A stretch of DNA of 64,000 nucleotides from Streptomyces noursei ATCC 11455 (GCF_001704275.1 NZ_CP011533.1:7130001-7194000), one strand, 5' to 3'; shown: positions 35,943 through 46,012, numbered from the stretch's first letter. A program made the numbers and translations. Notes: generated from the letters alone by a model not told the origin.

Positions 35943-37235
35943 TCAGCGGGTGCCCCGGCCCGTCCGACGCAGCGTCAGGAAGCCGACCGCGGCGACCGCC
36001 AGCGCCGCCGGGATCAGCAGCAGCCACCCGGAGAAGGCGAGCACCCCCGCGGTCAGCACGGCACTGGCCAGCCCGCCGCACCACAGCGGGGTGCGCCGCG
36101 GCAGCAGCACCAGCGCGGCGGCCAGCCCCGCCAGGGTCACCGCGGCCAGGCAGGTCGCGGTGGCCCGCATCAGCAGGTCCAGGTCGGCGGCGCCGGTGGC
36201 GGCCGGCACCGCCAGCCCCGCCGCCACCACGCCCAGCACCGCCAGCGCCCGGCGCGGCACCTCGCCCGGCGCGCCGCCCTTGGCCAGCCAGCGCGGCGCC
36301 GCGCCGTCCCGGCCGAGCGCCGCGCCGAGCCGGGAGGCCCCGGCCAGATAGGAGTTGACCGCCCCGAAGGTGAGGAACAGCGCCGCCGCTGCCGCCACCG
36401 GGCGGGCCGCGGTCCCCACGCTCTGCGCGAGCAGCGCGGTCAGCGGGGTGTCGGTCCGCGCGGCGGCCGGCCCCAGCGCGCCGATGGTGGTGACCGCCAG
36501 CCCCAGGTAGAGCACGGTGATCACGGCGAGCGTACGGCGGGTCACCCGCGGCAGGTCCCGCGCCGGATCGGCGAACTCCCCGGAGAGGTGGCTGGCCGCC
36601 TCCCACCCGGCGAACGCGAAGAACAGCACCGAGGCCGCCGACCCCACCGACGCCCAGCCGCCCGGCAGGAACGGCGTGAAGTGCGCCGCGGACACCCGCG
36701 GCGCGGCGGCCAGCACCGCGCACAGCAGCACCGCCGCCAGCAGCCCGCCGAGCAGCAGTTGGACCCGCCCCGACATCCGCAGCCCGACCGCGTTGGAGGC
36801 CAGCGCGCCGACCAGCACCACGGCGCCGACCACGGCCGCGCCGGTCCGGCCCCAACCGGCCGCGTCGGCCACGTACGTGCCGCCGATCCAGGAGGCCGAG
36901 ACCACGCCCAGCGGCACCGCCCCGTAGAACCACCACCCGACCACCGCCGCGGCCCGCGGCCCGATCGCCCGGTGCACGAAGGTCGCCACGCCGCCGCCGT
37001 CGGGGAACCGCGCGCCCAGCGCCGCGAACGACGCGGCCACCGGCACGCACATGGCCAGCAGCACGACCCAGGCCAGCAGGGAGGCGGGACCGGCCGCGGC
37101 GGCGGCCAGCGACGGCAGCGTCAGCACACCGGGCCCCAGGACGGCGCCGGCGCACAGCGCGGTACCGCCCCCGATACCCAGCCGCCGTACATCCGGCCGT
37201 GCAGCAGCAGTGAGAGATGTTTCTTGTACGGACAC
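35943..37235 (-). CDS. APC-family amino-acid permease
   Basis: 430 residues with about 12 hydrophobic segments. Helix 1 shows the APC unwound motif as GAVLGPGVLTLP. The GTG start at 37235 has TAGCGT ending 8 nt upstream and no ribosome site, suggesting a leaderless message. It is divergent from an Lrp/AsnC regulator, so amino-acid import or export under that regulator is likely. The specific amino acid is not evident. Confidence 0.87.
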   Translation of the reverse strand: MSVQETSLTAAARPDVRRLGIGGGTALCAGAVLGPGVLTLPSLAAAAAGPASLLAWVVLLAMCVPVAASFAALGARFPDGGGVATFVHRAIGPRAAAVVGWWFYGAVPLGVVSASWIGGTYVADAAGWGRTGAAVVGAVVLVGALASNAVGLRMSGRVQLLLGGLLAAVLLCAVLAAAPRVSAAHFTPFLPGGWASVGSAASVLFFAFAGWEAASHLSGEFADPARDLPRVTRRTLAVITVLYLGLAVTTIGALGPAAARTDTPLTALLAQSVGTAARPVAAAAALFLTFGAVNSYLAGASRLGAALGRDGAAPRWLAKGGAPGEVPRRALAVLGVVAAGLAVPAATGAADLDLLMRATATCLAAVTLAGLAAALVLLPRRTPLWCGGLASAVLTAGVLAFSGWLLLIPAALAVAAVGFLTLRRTGRGTR

Positions 37236-37315
37236 GGCCGCAGACGCTAGCCGGAAAGTTGATCAAACGGGGCTGTGGCCGAACGAAATTCGACGGCGAC
37301 CGGCACCATGGGGGC

Positions 37316-37783
37316 ATGGACGACATTGATTCGGCGATTGTCCGGGAACTGCAGCGCGATGCACGGCAGACCAACCGCGAACTGGCCGGCAAACTGAACA
37401 TCGCCCCCTCCACCTGTCTGGAGCGGGTCCGCGCCCTGCGCGCCCGAGGGGTGATCACCGGCTACCGCGCCACCGTGGACCTGCGCGCCCTCAACCGCCC
37501 CGTACAGGCGCTGCTGACGGTCCGGATCCGGCCCATGAACCGCGAGGTGATCGAGCGGTTCAAGGCGTTCCTGACCTCCCTGCCCGAGGTGCTCACCGTC
37601 TATGTCGTCGCGGGCGGCGACGACTTCCTGGTGCACGTCGCCGTCCCGGACGTGGACCGGCTGCACGCCCTGCTGATGGACCGGATCTTCAAGCGCCGCG
37701 AAGTCGTCGACTGCCGCAGCTCGGTGATCTACCAGCATGTCGCCAACGACATCATCGAGCCGCTGCCGCCCGAGCGGCCCTGA
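37316..37783 (+). CDS. Lrp/AsnC-family regulator
   Basis: 155 residues. The N-terminal helix-turn-helix DIDSAIVRELQRDARQTNRELAGKLNIAPSTCLERVRAL is classic Lrp, followed by the RAM ligand domain (VYVVAGGDDFLVHVAVPD). It probably senses an amino acid and controls the divergent permease; 80 bp separate the two starts. The ATG at 37316 begins at the conserved D-x-x-D-x-x-I. Confidence 0.92.
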   Translation: MDDIDSAIVRELQRDARQTNRELAGKLNIAPSTCLERVRALRARGVITGYRATVDLRALNRPVQALLTVRIRPMNREVIERFKAFLTSLPEVLTVYVVAGGDDFLVHVAVPDVDRLHALLMDRIFKRREVVDCRSSVIYQHVANDIIEPLPPERP

Positions 37784-37815
37784 CGGGACCGGACGGGCGG
37801 CAGCGGCGGACGACC

Positions 37816-38796
37816 TCAGCCCTGGTGGCGGGCGGCCTTCCGGCGGGTGGCCAGGAACAGCACCCCGGCACCCAGGGCGAGCACCGCGGCGCCCCCGACG
37901 GCCAGCGGCGCGGTGCTGCCGTCGCCACCGGTCTCGGCCAGGTGCTTCCCGCCGACCGGACGCGTCGCGCCGTCCGGGTGCGGCCCGCCCGCGCCGGATC
38001 CGGCATCCGCGGGCGCGGCAGCCGGGGCCTGGGCGCCGGCCGGCCGGTCGCCGCCCATGGCGTGGTCGTGGTGGCCCATGTCCATCGAGGACCTGTCGGC
38101 GCCCGCGGCGATCTGCCGGTCGGTCGGCGCGGACGCCGACGGGCTCCCGGCGCCGCCGTTGCCCTTGCCGAAGACCACGTCGGAGCAGGTGTAGAAGGCT
38201 TCCGGGCTGTCCGAGCGCTGCCAGATGCTGTAGACGAGGTGGCGGCCGGACCGGGCGGGCACGGTGCCGTCGAAGACGTACTCCCCGTTGGTCAGCGTCG
38301 GGTCGGTGGCCTTCGCGAACGGCCGGGCCTCCAGGTCCGACCACTTCAGCGGCTTCTTCGGGTCGTAGCCGGCCTTGGTGAGGTACAGCTCGAACGTGCC
38401 CTTGTGCGGCGCGGTCGCCTTGTAGTGGAAGGTGTGCTTGCCCGCCTTCATCGGGGTGGACGGCCAGTCGGCGCGCGGCAGGTCCAGCCCCTTGTACTCG
38501 TCGTTGCCGGCGCTGCACAGCTTGCCGTCCGGGATCCGCTCCTTCGACCTGCCGCCGGCGTTGCCGTCCCGGACGGCGTTCCAGTCGTAGAGCGCCTGGG
38601 CGCTGCCGACCTGCACGGCGGCCTTGCACGCGGCGGACGTGGGGTGCTCGGGGCCCTCGGCGTAGCAGGCCGCGACGCGGCTGACCGGGTCCGACATCGA
38701 CCCGTGCGCGGCGGCCGGGGTCGCGGTGAGCACGGTGAGCGCCAGGGGGGCGACGCCGAGCAGCGCGAGCACCGTGACGTTGCGGCGAGCGGTCAT
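37816..38796 (-). CDS. AA10 lytic polysaccharide monooxygenase with LAETG anchor
   Basis: 326 residues. The ATG at 38796 follows AAGGAG. After a signal ending PAAA the mature enzyme begins HGSMSDPVSR, so His 31 is the copper-binding N-terminal residue; the second copper His is about 131. The catalytic domain ends near residue 220. A low-complexity linker (SASAPTDRQ..., His/Met/Asp-rich MDMGHHDHAMGG) leads to LAETG at about 286, a hydrophobic helix and an Arg-rich tail, a sortase sorting signal. It should oxidatively cleave chitin or cellulose while fixed to the cell surface. Confidence 0.92.
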   Translation of the reverse strand: MTARRNVTVLALLGVAPLALTVLTATPAAAHGSMSDPVSRVAACYAEGPEHPTSAACKAAVQVGSAQALYDWNAVRDGNAGGRSKERIPDGKLCSAGNDEYKGLDLPRADWPSTPMKAGKHTFHYKATAPHKGTFELYLTKAGYDPKKPLKWSDLEARPFAKATDPTLTNGEYVFDGTVPARSGRHLVYSIWQRSDSPEAFYTCSDVVFGKGNGGAGSPSASAPTDRQIAAGADRSSMDMGHHDHAMGGDRPAGAQAPAAAPADAGSGAGGPHPDGATRPVGGKHLAETGGDGSTAPLAVGGAAVLALGAGVLFLATRRKAARHQG

Positions 38797-39080
38797 CGTG
38801 GGGGTCTCCTTCATCGGGTGTGTCCGTTGCGGGCGCGCGGCGCACCGAGGGGGTCCCCGCTCCGGGGGAGCGCGGGGCGGTGCGCCGCGCGCGGAGGGGC
38901 GGCGGGCGGTGGGGGGTCGGGCGGCGAACGGCACCGGTGCCGCCCTCCGGCGAACGGCACCGGCCGGCCCGCGAACCCGCCGTGCGGAGCTGACGCTAGC
39001 CGCCCTGAGCAGCGGATTTGAGGCCCGAAGGCCGATCCGGCGGATCCTTATGGCGCCGTTAAGGGGCGGGTAAGGAGCCT

Positions 39081-41600
39081 CTAAGCGGGGGCGCCGGAAC
39101 GCGGGCCGGTCGGCGGGCCGTCGAGGCCGTCGGCGAGTGCGCCGAACGCCTCCGCGGCGGCGTCCGGGCCGTTGTCCAGCGGGAGTTCGGCCCAGATGAA
39201 CTTGCCCTGCGGGGTGTAGCGGGCGCCCCACCGCCGGGCGTACCCGGCGATCAGGAAGAGCCCCCGGCCGCCCTCGTCGGTGGTCCGGGCGTGCCGCAGG
39301 TGCGGCGCGGTGCTGCTGCCGTCGGAGACCTCGCAGATCAGCGACTCCGCCCGGATCATCCGCAGCCCGATCGGTCCGGAAGCGTGCCGGATGGCGTTGG
39401 TGACCAGCTCGCTGACGATCAGTTCGGTGGAGAACTCCAGCTCCGTCAGCCCCCACCGGGCCAACTGGTCGGCGGCGGACCGACGGGCCTCCCCGACCGC
39501 CGACGGGTCCGCGGGGATGTCCCAGGTGGCCAACTGCTCCTGCGGCAGCGCCCGGGTGCGGGCCAGCAGCAGCGCCACGTCGTCCACCGGCCGGGCGCCG
39601 GGCAGGGAGTTGACGACCCGTTCGCAGATCTCCTCCAACGGGGCCTGCGGATCGGACAGCGCGGTCCGCAGCCGGGTGATCCCGCCGTCCAGGTCGAGCG
39701 CCTTCCCCAGCAGCAGCCCGTTGGTGTAGAGCGCCAGCAAACTGCCCTCGGACAGCGGCAGTTCGACGGACTCGAAGGGCATCCCGCCCAGCCCCAGCGG
39801 CGGCCCGGTCGGCAGCTCCAGCAGCTGGCAGCCGCCCGCCGGACTGACCAGCAGCGGCGCGGGGTGCCCGGCCCGGGCCAGGACGCAGGAGCAGCCGACC
39901 GGGTCGTAGACCGCGTACAGGCAGGTCGCCCCGACCACCCCGTCGTCGCTGTGCGCGTCGTGCGCGACCCGGTTGACCATGTCGTCCAGGTGGGCCAGCA
40001 CCTCCTCGGGGGACAGGTCCAGATCGGCCAGCGCCTGCACGGCGGCGCGCAGCCGGCCCATCGTGGCCGCGGCGTGCACCCCGTGCCCGACCACGTCGCC
40101 GACCACCAGCGCCACCCGTGCCCCGGACAGCGGGATCACATCGAACCAGTCACCGCCCACCCCGGACCGCGAGTCGGCCGGCAGATAGCGGTACGCCGCC
40201 TCCACCGCGCTCTGTTCGGGCAGGTCGCGCGGCAGCAGGCTGCGCTGGAGGGTGAGCGCCGCGGCGTGCTCCCGGGTGTACCGGCGGGCGTTGTCGATGG
40301 AGTTCGCCGCGCGGGTGACGAACTCCTCGGCCAGGACCAGGTCGTCGGGGTGGAAGGGGCCGGTGGGCCGCCAGCGCGCGAACGCCGCCGCGCCCAGGAA
40401 GTTGCCCCGGGCCCGCAGCGGCACCACCATCAGCGAGTGGAAGCCGAGCGCGCGCAGTTGCCCGGCCCGGACCGGATCGTCGGCCGCCCAGTCGGCCTGG
40501 TCCAGGTCCAGGGCCGGGATCAGCACCGACTCGCCCTCGGTCAGGCTCAGCACCACCGGCGCCGACGGAGGGTAGGCGGCCCGCTCCCCGACCGCGATCA
40601 CCGCCTCCGGGCAGCCCTCCCGCACGGACTGCTGACCGGCCCGGCGCATGGTGAACAGGGTGGCGGGATCGATCGGCCCGGGCGCGGGCTCCTCGCCGGT
40701 GAGCATCGCCTCCAGCAGGTCGACGGTGACGAAGTCGGCGAGGTCCGGGACCGCCACGTCCGCCAGTTCCTGGGCGGTCTGCCAGACGTCCAGGGATCCG
40801 CCGATCCGCTCCCCGGCGCGGTTGAGCAGCGCCATCCGCTGCCGGGCGCGGTAGCCGTCGGTGACGTCGAGGACCATGTAGCAGACGCCGAGGACCCCGC
40901 CGGACTCGTCCTCCAACCGGAAGAAGGACGTCGAGTAGGCGTGCTCGCGCTGCGGATCGGACTCCGGGCGCCCGAGGTACTCGTAGCCCAGGGAGGGCAC
41001 CCCGGTCCGCAGCACCCGCCGCATCTCCGCCTCGACGGACTCCACCGCCAGGCCCGGCAGCACCTCGCCCAGCCGCCTGCCCAGCCGATCCGGGCGCGCG
41101 GTGCCGCCCATCCGTTCCAGGGCGTCGTTGAGCCAGACGTACCGCAGCTCGCGGTCGAGCATCGCCACCCCGATCGGCGACTCCCCCAGGATGCCGTTCA
41201 GCAGCGACCGGGCCGCCCCCGTCCAGGGCGTCCGGGCCATCTCCGAGGCCAGCACCAGCCGCGCGGCGGGTTCCCGGCCGGTCAGCACCGGCAGCACCCG
41301 CACCTCCAGGTCGAGCCGCTGCCCCGCGCGGTCGCGCACCGCCGCCAGCCCGCTCCAGCCGCCCTCCGCCGCCAGCCGGTCCGCCCAGACCTGCTGCCCG
41401 GACGCCGCCTGCGGGTTCGCCGGGGCGAACAGCTCCGCCAGCGGACGGCCGACGGCCCATGAGGCCGGATGACCGAGCAGCCGCTCGGCGCCCGCGGTCC
41501 AGCCCCGTACCACCCCCGTCCGATCGGCCATCACCACGGCGGTCCGGGTGAGGTCGAAGGCTCCGTCTCCGGGGAGGCGGTTGCTCGGCGAGGCACTCAT
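39081..41600 (-). CDS. PAS-PAS-GAF-SpoIIE phosphatase with HATPase domain
   Basis: About 839 residues from the ATG at 41600. The order is a PAS domain (VVMADRTGVVRGWTAGAERL), a second PAS (IGVAMLDRELRYVWLNDALERMGG), GAF (about 270-430), and a SpoIIE-type PP2C phosphatase (GVGGDWFDVIPLSG.RVALVVGDVVGHG). The last part is an RsbW-like HATPase (ELIVSELVTNAIRHASGPI, then DEGGRGLFLIAGYA). Such multidomain proteins tune anti-sigma/anti-anti-sigma switches in response to signals. There is no sigma or anti-sigma gene nearby, so the partner is elsewhere. Confidence 0.9.
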   Translation of the reverse strand: MSASPSNRLPGDGAFDLTRTAVVMADRTGVVRGWTAGAERLLGHPASWAVGRPLAELFAPANPQAASGQQVWADRLAAEGGWSGLAAVRDRAGQRLDLEVRVLPVLTGREPAARLVLASEMARTPWTGAARSLLNGILGESPIGVAMLDRELRYVWLNDALERMGGTARPDRLGRRLGEVLPGLAVESVEAEMRRVLRTGVPSLGYEYLGRPESDPQREHAYSTSFFRLEDESGGVLGVCYMVLDVTDGYRARQRMALLNRAGERIGGSLDVWQTAQELADVAVPDLADFVTVDLLEAMLTGEEPAPGPIDPATLFTMRRAGQQSVREGCPEAVIAVGERAAYPPSAPVVLSLTEGESVLIPALDLDQADWAADDPVRAGQLRALGFHSLMVVPLRARGNFLGAAAFARWRPTGPFHPDDLVLAEEFVTRAANSIDNARRYTREHAAALTLQRSLLPRDLPEQSAVEAAYRYLPADSRSGVGGDWFDVIPLSGARVALVVGDVVGHGVHAAATMGRLRAAVQALADLDLSPEEVLAHLDDMVNRVAHDAHSDDGVVGATCLYAVYDPVGCSCVLARAGHPAPLLVSPAGGCQLLELPTGPPLGLGGMPFESVELPLSEGSLLALYTNGLLLGKALDLDGGITRLRTALSDPQAPLEEICERVVNSLPGARPVDDVALLLARTRALPQEQLATWDIPADPSAVGEARRSAADQLARWGLTELEFSTELIVSELVTNAIRHASGPIGLRMIRAESLICEVSDGSSTAPHLRHARTTDEGGRGLFLIAGYARRWGARYTPQGKFIWAELPLDNGPDAAAEAFGALADGLDGPPTGPRSGAPA

Positions 41601-41786
41601 ACAAGACCGTTCCAATGCCGGCGCAAGGCCCCGCGACGGCCCTGCCACCGGCTCGCCACCGTGTACCACCAGCGCCTTCAACGGTACTCCCGGAACCTGT
41701 CGGGGCGCTTGCCCAGCGGCCGCGGCCGGCGGCCCTCTCCCGCAGGTCACCGGCGGTTGTCAGTGGCAGCTGGCACCCTGACGGAC

Positions 41787-42440
41787 ATGAGCACCGACAC
41801 CCCGGCCGCCCCGGCGACACCGCCCCTGCCCGACCCGTCCGCCGCCTACTGGCAGGCCGCCGCCGCGACCTACGACGACGAGCCCGACCACGGCCTCGGC
41901 GACCCGGCGGTCCGCGCCGCCTGGGCCGCCCGGCTGCGCACCTGGCTGCCGGCCGCCCCCGGCGACGTCCTCGACCTGGGCTGCGGCACCGGCAGCCTGG
42001 CCCTGCTCGCCACCGAGCAGGGCCACCGGGTCACCGGCGTCGACCGCTCACCGGCCATGGTCGACCGCGCCCGCACGAAGCTCGCCGGGCGGCCCGCCAC
42101 CTTCGTCGTCGGCGACGCCGCCCAACCACCCGTGGGGGAGCGCCGGTTCGACGCCGTCCTGGTGCGCCACGTGCTGTGGGCGCTGCCGGACCCGTCGGCG
42201 GCCCTGCACCACTGGGCGGCACTGCTCGCCCCCGGCGGCCGACTGGTGCTGGTGGAGGGCCGCTGGGGCGAGTCCGCCCCGATGGGCCTGACCGCCGCCG
42301 AACTCACCGCCCTGACCGCACCGTTGGCGTCCCGCACGGAGCTGATACCCCTCTCCGACGACCCGACGCTGTGGGGCCGGGAGGTCTCCGACGAGCGGTA
42401 TGCGGTGGTCGTCCGTGTCGCGCCCCGGCACCCGGCGTGA
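41787..42440 (+). CDS. Class I SAM-dependent methyltransferase
   Basis: 217 residues. Motif I is VLDLGCGTGSLALLA, motif II region VTGVDRSPAMVDRAR, then VVGDAAQPP and LLAPGGRLVLVEGRWG. It is cytosolic, and the N-terminus AAYWQAAAATYDDEPDHGL is typical of the Methyltransf_11 group. The substrate is unknown. It ends 6 bp from the convergent GNAT gene. Confidence 0.87.
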   Translation: MSTDTPAAPATPPLPDPSAAYWQAAAATYDDEPDHGLGDPAVRAAWAARLRTWLPAAPGDVLDLGCGTGSLALLATEQGHRVTGVDRSPAMVDRARTKLAGRPATFVVGDAAQPPVGERRFDAVLVRHVLWALPDPSAALHHWAALLAPGGRLVLVEGRWGESAPMGLTAAELTALTAPLASRTELIPLSDDPTLWGREVSDERYAVVVRVAPRHPA

Positions 42441-42446
42441 TCGACA

Positions 42447-43376
42447 TCACTTCCGCCCCAACTCCCGCACATGCCGCACCTCCCCGCCGCACCCCCGGTA
42501 GCCGAAGCCGCGGTTGATGGCGCGCATCGGGGCGTTGTCGGTGTCGTTGCCGGTGAAGGCTTCGGTGCAGCCGGCGTCGCGGGCGCGGTGCAGGGCGTCG
42601 GTCTTGGCGAGCTTCGCCAGGCCCCGGCCGCGGAAGGCGCGCCGGCAGCCGGTCATCGCGGTCAGATAGCGGCCCCGGCCGTCGGTGGCGGCGAGGGTGT
42701 ACGCGGCGACCTCGCCGTCGACGGTGACCACGGTGGTCAGGCCCAGGTCGAGGTCGGGGTTCTCCCAGGTGGTGCGGAGCCAGTCGGGGTAGGTGACGGC
42801 GTCCGCGGCGACGTCGGCCGGTTCGTCCGCGCCGGCCTCGGCGTCCGCCTCGTACAGGGGGCGTGGATCGGCGCCGAAGTCCGCGCCGGTGCACAGCCGG
42901 ACGCCGGGGGGCAGGGCGGCCGGCAGCGGCGGCAGCGCGGTGTGTGCCAGGTCGAGCCGGAGGAAGTCGGCGCGGCGGGTGGGGCGGTAGCCGTGCCGGG
43001 CGGCGAAGGCCAGTGAGCCGGGCTCGTCGACCGTCCAGGCGTACGCGTGACCGACGCCGACCGCGGCCAGGTGTTCCTCGCCGGCCGCCAGCAGCGCGCT
43101 GCCTGCGCCGTGCCCCCGGTGGTCGGGGTGGACGAGGGGAGTGGCCATGCCCTGTCCGGGCCGGTTGCTGTCGTGCAGCAGCGAGGCATTGATCTGGCCG
43201 ATCACCTGTCCGTCGCGCACCGCGACCAGCGACCGCAGCCGCTTCGCCGGGGGCGCGGCGGCGATCTGCCAGGCGACGCCCTGTGGGGTCGCGAGGAGGA
43301 ACCGCAGGGCGGCCCGTCGCAGGTCGGCGACGGGCTTCGCGTCGGAGGGGCGGAAGTCGCGCAGGGTGAGGGCCAT
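42447..43376 (-). CDS. Tandem GNAT acetyltransferase
   Basis: 309 residues with two GNAT modules. The first contains PLVHPDHRGHGAGSALLAAGEEHL, and the second ends TGCRRAFRGRGLAKLAKTDAL followed by the final N-x-x-M-R-A-I-N-R-G-F-G-Y. Such double-GNAT proteins are common in Streptomyces and include mycothiol-synthase-like folds. The substrate here is not identifiable. TACCGT ends 7 nt before the ATG with no ribosome site, consistent with a leaderless start. Confidence 0.85.
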   Translation of the reverse strand: MALTLRDFRPSDAKPVADLRRAALRFLLATPQGVAWQIAAAPPAKRLRSLVAVRDGQVIGQINASLLHDSNRPGQGMATPLVHPDHRGHGAGSALLAAGEEHLAAVGVGHAYAWTVDEPGSLAFAARHGYRPTRRADFLRLDLAHTALPPLPAALPPGVRLCTGADFGADPRPLYEADAEAGADEPADVAADAVTYPDWLRTTWENPDLDLGLTTVVTVDGEVAAYTLAATDGRGRYLTAMTGCRRAFRGRGLAKLAKTDALHRARDAGCTEAFTGNDTDNAPMRAINRGFGYRGCGGEVRHVRELGRK

Positions 43377-43630
43377 GGCGCGGACGGTACGCCGGCGCGG
43401 TCCGTTCCGCCGCCCGATTTCCGGGCGCCGGTGGCGACCGGGGGCGGTTTCCGCCGTGCGGGACAAGGGAGTTGACGGCGGTCTTCCGGTGGGCGGTGGG
43501 GGTGTGGCTCATTCCGGACGGTCGCCCAGATGTATAGGTGGTGCCTGCAACTACCTGGGCGTACGGTGATCGCGCCGGGCGCCGCCGGGAGCGCGGCGGC
43601 CCGCCGTAACCCGAAGGAGGAGCCGCGAGC

Positions 43631-45481
43631 ATGTGCGGAATCACCGGATGGATCTCCTACGACAACGACCTCACCACGCAGCGCCCCATCCTTGAGGCGA
43701 TGACCCGGACCATGGCCTGCCGCGGTCCGGACGCCGGCGGCATATGGCTCGCCCCGCACGCCGCGTTCGGGCACCGCCGGCTCGCCGTCATCGACATCGA
43801 CGGCGGCAGGCAGCCGATGAGTGTCGAGCAGGACGGCCGCACCCTGGTCGTCACCACCTACAGCGGCGAGGTCTACAACTACCGCGAACTCCGCGCCGAG
43901 TTGACCCGGCTGGGCCATGCCTTCCGGACGAACAGCGACACCGAGGTCGTGCTGCACGCCTACCTCCAGTGGGGCGAGGCGTTCGTCGAGCGCCTCAACG
44001 GCATGTACGCCTTCGCGCTCTGGGACCCGCGCACCGAGCAACTCCTGCTGGTCCGCGACCGGATGGGCATCAAGCCGCTCTTCTACTACCCGACCCGCGA
44101 CGGCGTCCTGTTCGGCTCCGAGCCCAAGGCGGTGCACGCCCACCCCGACGTCCGCCCGGCCGTCGACGCCGAGGGCCTGGCCGAGCTGATCACCTTCACC
44201 AAGACCCCCGGCCACGGCGTCTACAAGGGGCTGCACGAGGTCCGCCCCGGCCACCTGGTGCGCATCGACCGCAACGGCGTCCACGTCAGCCGCTACTGGG
44301 CCCTGGAGGCCCGCGAGCACACCGACGACCTCGACACCACCGTCGCCCGGGTCCGCGAACTCCTCGACGACATCGTCGCCCGCCAGCTGATCGCCGACGT
44401 CCCCTTGTGCACCCTGCTCTCCGGCGGCCTGGACTCCTCGGCCATCACCGCGCTCGCCGCCAAGGCGCTGGGGGCCCAGGGCAGCGGCCCGGTCCGCTCG
44501 TTCGCCGTCGACTTCACCGGCTACACCGAGAACTTCAAGCCCGACGACCTGCGTGGCACCCCCGACGGGCCGTACGCGCACGCCCTGGCCGAGCACGTCC
44601 GCTCCGACCACCACGACATCGTGCTGGACACCACGGCCCTGATGGACCCGGCGCACCGCGCCGCGGTCCTGGCCGCCCGCGACCTGCCCAACGGGTTCGG
44701 CGACGGCGACACCTCGCTCTACCTGCTGTTCAAGGCGGTCCGCGAGCAGTCCACGGTCGCCCTCTCCGGCGAGTCAGCGGACGAGGTGTTCGGCGGCTAC
44801 CGCTGGTTCCACGACCCGGAGTCGGTGAACGCCGACACCTTCCCCTGGGTCGCCGCGGGAGTCTCCGGCCGGTTCGCCGGCGGCAACGCGGTCCGCGAGG
44901 CGCTGCTCGACCGCGCCCTGCTCAAGCGGCTCGACCTGCCCGGCTACGAGCGCCGCCGCTACCGCGAGGCGCTCGCCGAAGTCCCCTACCTGGACGACGA
45001 CATCGGCCACCAGCGCCGGATGCGCGAGGTCAGCTATCTGCACCTGACCCGCTTCGTGCAGATCCTGCTGGACCGCAAGGACCGCGCCAGCATGGCCGTC
45101 GGACTGGAGGTCCGGGTCCCGTTCTGCGACCACCGCCTGGTCGACTACGTCTTCAACACCCCCTGGGCGATGAAGACGTTCGACGGCCGGGAGAAGTCGC
45201 TGCTGCGGGCCGCCACCCGCGACGTGCTGCCCGACGTGGTCGCCGACCGCGTCAAGAGCCCCTACCCCAGCACCCAGGACCCCGGCTACAACGAGGCGCT
45301 GCGCGACGAACTCAGGGAACTGACCGCCGACCGCGACGCCCCGGTCCGCCCGCTGCTGGATTCCGGGGTGCTCGCCGAAGCCACCGCCGACGGCGCCGAC
45401 CAGGACATCCGCCCGGGCGCCGAACTCGTCCTCGGCATGGATGCCTGGTTGCGCACCACCGGCACCACCCTGGAGCTGTAG
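43631..45481 (+). CDS. asnB: Asparagine synthase (glutamine-hydrolysing)
   Basis: 616 residues. The N-terminal Ntn amidotransferase begins MCGITGW with catalytic Cys 2, and CRGPDAGG and YSGEVYNYREL line the glutamine site. The C-terminal synthetase has the PP-loop LSGGLDSSAI and the ESADEVFGGY motif. It makes Asn from Asp, ATP and Gln in the cytoplasm. AAGGAGGAG precedes the ATG. No peptide-biosynthesis genes lie nearby, so a housekeeping role is more likely than a natural-product tailoring one. Confidence 0.93.
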   Translation: MCGITGWISYDNDLTTQRPILEAMTRTMACRGPDAGGIWLAPHAAFGHRRLAVIDIDGGRQPMSVEQDGRTLVVTTYSGEVYNYRELRAELTRLGHAFRTNSDTEVVLHAYLQWGEAFVERLNGMYAFALWDPRTEQLLLVRDRMGIKPLFYYPTRDGVLFGSEPKAVHAHPDVRPAVDAEGLAELITFTKTPGHGVYKGLHEVRPGHLVRIDRNGVHVSRYWALEAREHTDDLDTTVARVRELLDDIVARQLIADVPLCTLLSGGLDSSAITALAAKALGAQGSGPVRSFAVDFTGYTENFKPDDLRGTPDGPYAHALAEHVRSDHHDIVLDTTALMDPAHRAAVLAARDLPNGFGDGDTSLYLLFKAVREQSTVALSGESADEVFGGYRWFHDPESVNADTFPWVAAGVSGRFAGGNAVREALLDRALLKRLDLPGYERRRYREALAEVPYLDDDIGHQRRMREVSYLHLTRFVQILLDRKDRASMAVGLEVRVPFCDHRLVDYVFNTPWAMKTFDGREKSLLRAATRDVLPDVVADRVKSPYPSTQDPGYNEALRDELRELTADRDAPVRPLLDSGVLAEATADGADQDIRPGAELVLGMDAWLRTTGTTLEL

Positions 45482-45622
45482 GCCGCGGACTTCCGCAGTC
45501 CCCGGGCACGGTGGCCGCTCCTGGCGCACAATGGATGCGACAAAACCGCGCACCCGCGCCGGCGGATCCGCGCACCCCGCGCGCCCGCCGACCGCGCCAC
45601 CACCAGCACCAGGAGCGCCACC

Positions 45623-46012
45623 GTGTCCCCGCAGACGCTGACGATCACCATCGACCCGGCGGCGGCCGAGGCCCCGTTCGAGCAGGTCCGCACCCAGATC
45701 GCCGACCAGGCCCGGACCGGCACCCTGCCGGTCGGCCACAAACTGCCCACCGTCCGCGGCCTCGCCGAGGAACTGGGCCTGGCCGCCAACACCGTCGCCA
45801 AGGCGTACCGCGCCCTGGAGACCGACGGCGTGATCGAGACCCGCGGCCGCAACGGCAGCTTCGTCGCCGCGGCCGGTGACGCCGCCGCCAAGGAGGCCGC
45901 CGCGGCCGCCGCGGTCTACGCCCACCGCGCCCAGCGCCTGGGCCTGGACCGCGCCGCCGCGCTCGCCGCCGTCACCGACGCCCTGCGCGCCAGCTACGAC
46001 AGCGGGGACTGA
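45623..46012 (+). CDS. GntR-family regulator (YtrA type)
   Basis: 129 residues from a GTG with CAGGAG upstream. The winged helix IADQARTGTLPVGHKLPTVRGLAEELGLAANTVAKAYRALE is textbook. The short helical tail without a UTRA or FCD domain is typical of the YtrA subgroup, which usually controls adjacent transport genes. Here the next gene is DDAH, 84 nt on and on the same strand, so the pair may form an operon. Confidence 0.9.
   Translation: MSPQTLTITIDPAAAEAPFEQVRTQIADQARTGTLPVGHKLPTVRGLAEELGLAANTVAKAYRALETDGVIETRGRNGSFVAAAGDAAAKEAAAAAAVYAHRAQRLGLDRAAALAAVTDALRASYDSGD

Noticed and set aside
43202..44656. A 484-codon antisense frame across the asnB start
   Set aside because: It covers the well-supported asnB coding region and ribosome site; its composition is that of a shadow frame.
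43631..45481. asnB as part of a natural-product gene cluster
   Set aside because: There are no PKS, NRPS, RiPP or tailoring genes around it. A housekeeping asparagine synthase explains it better.
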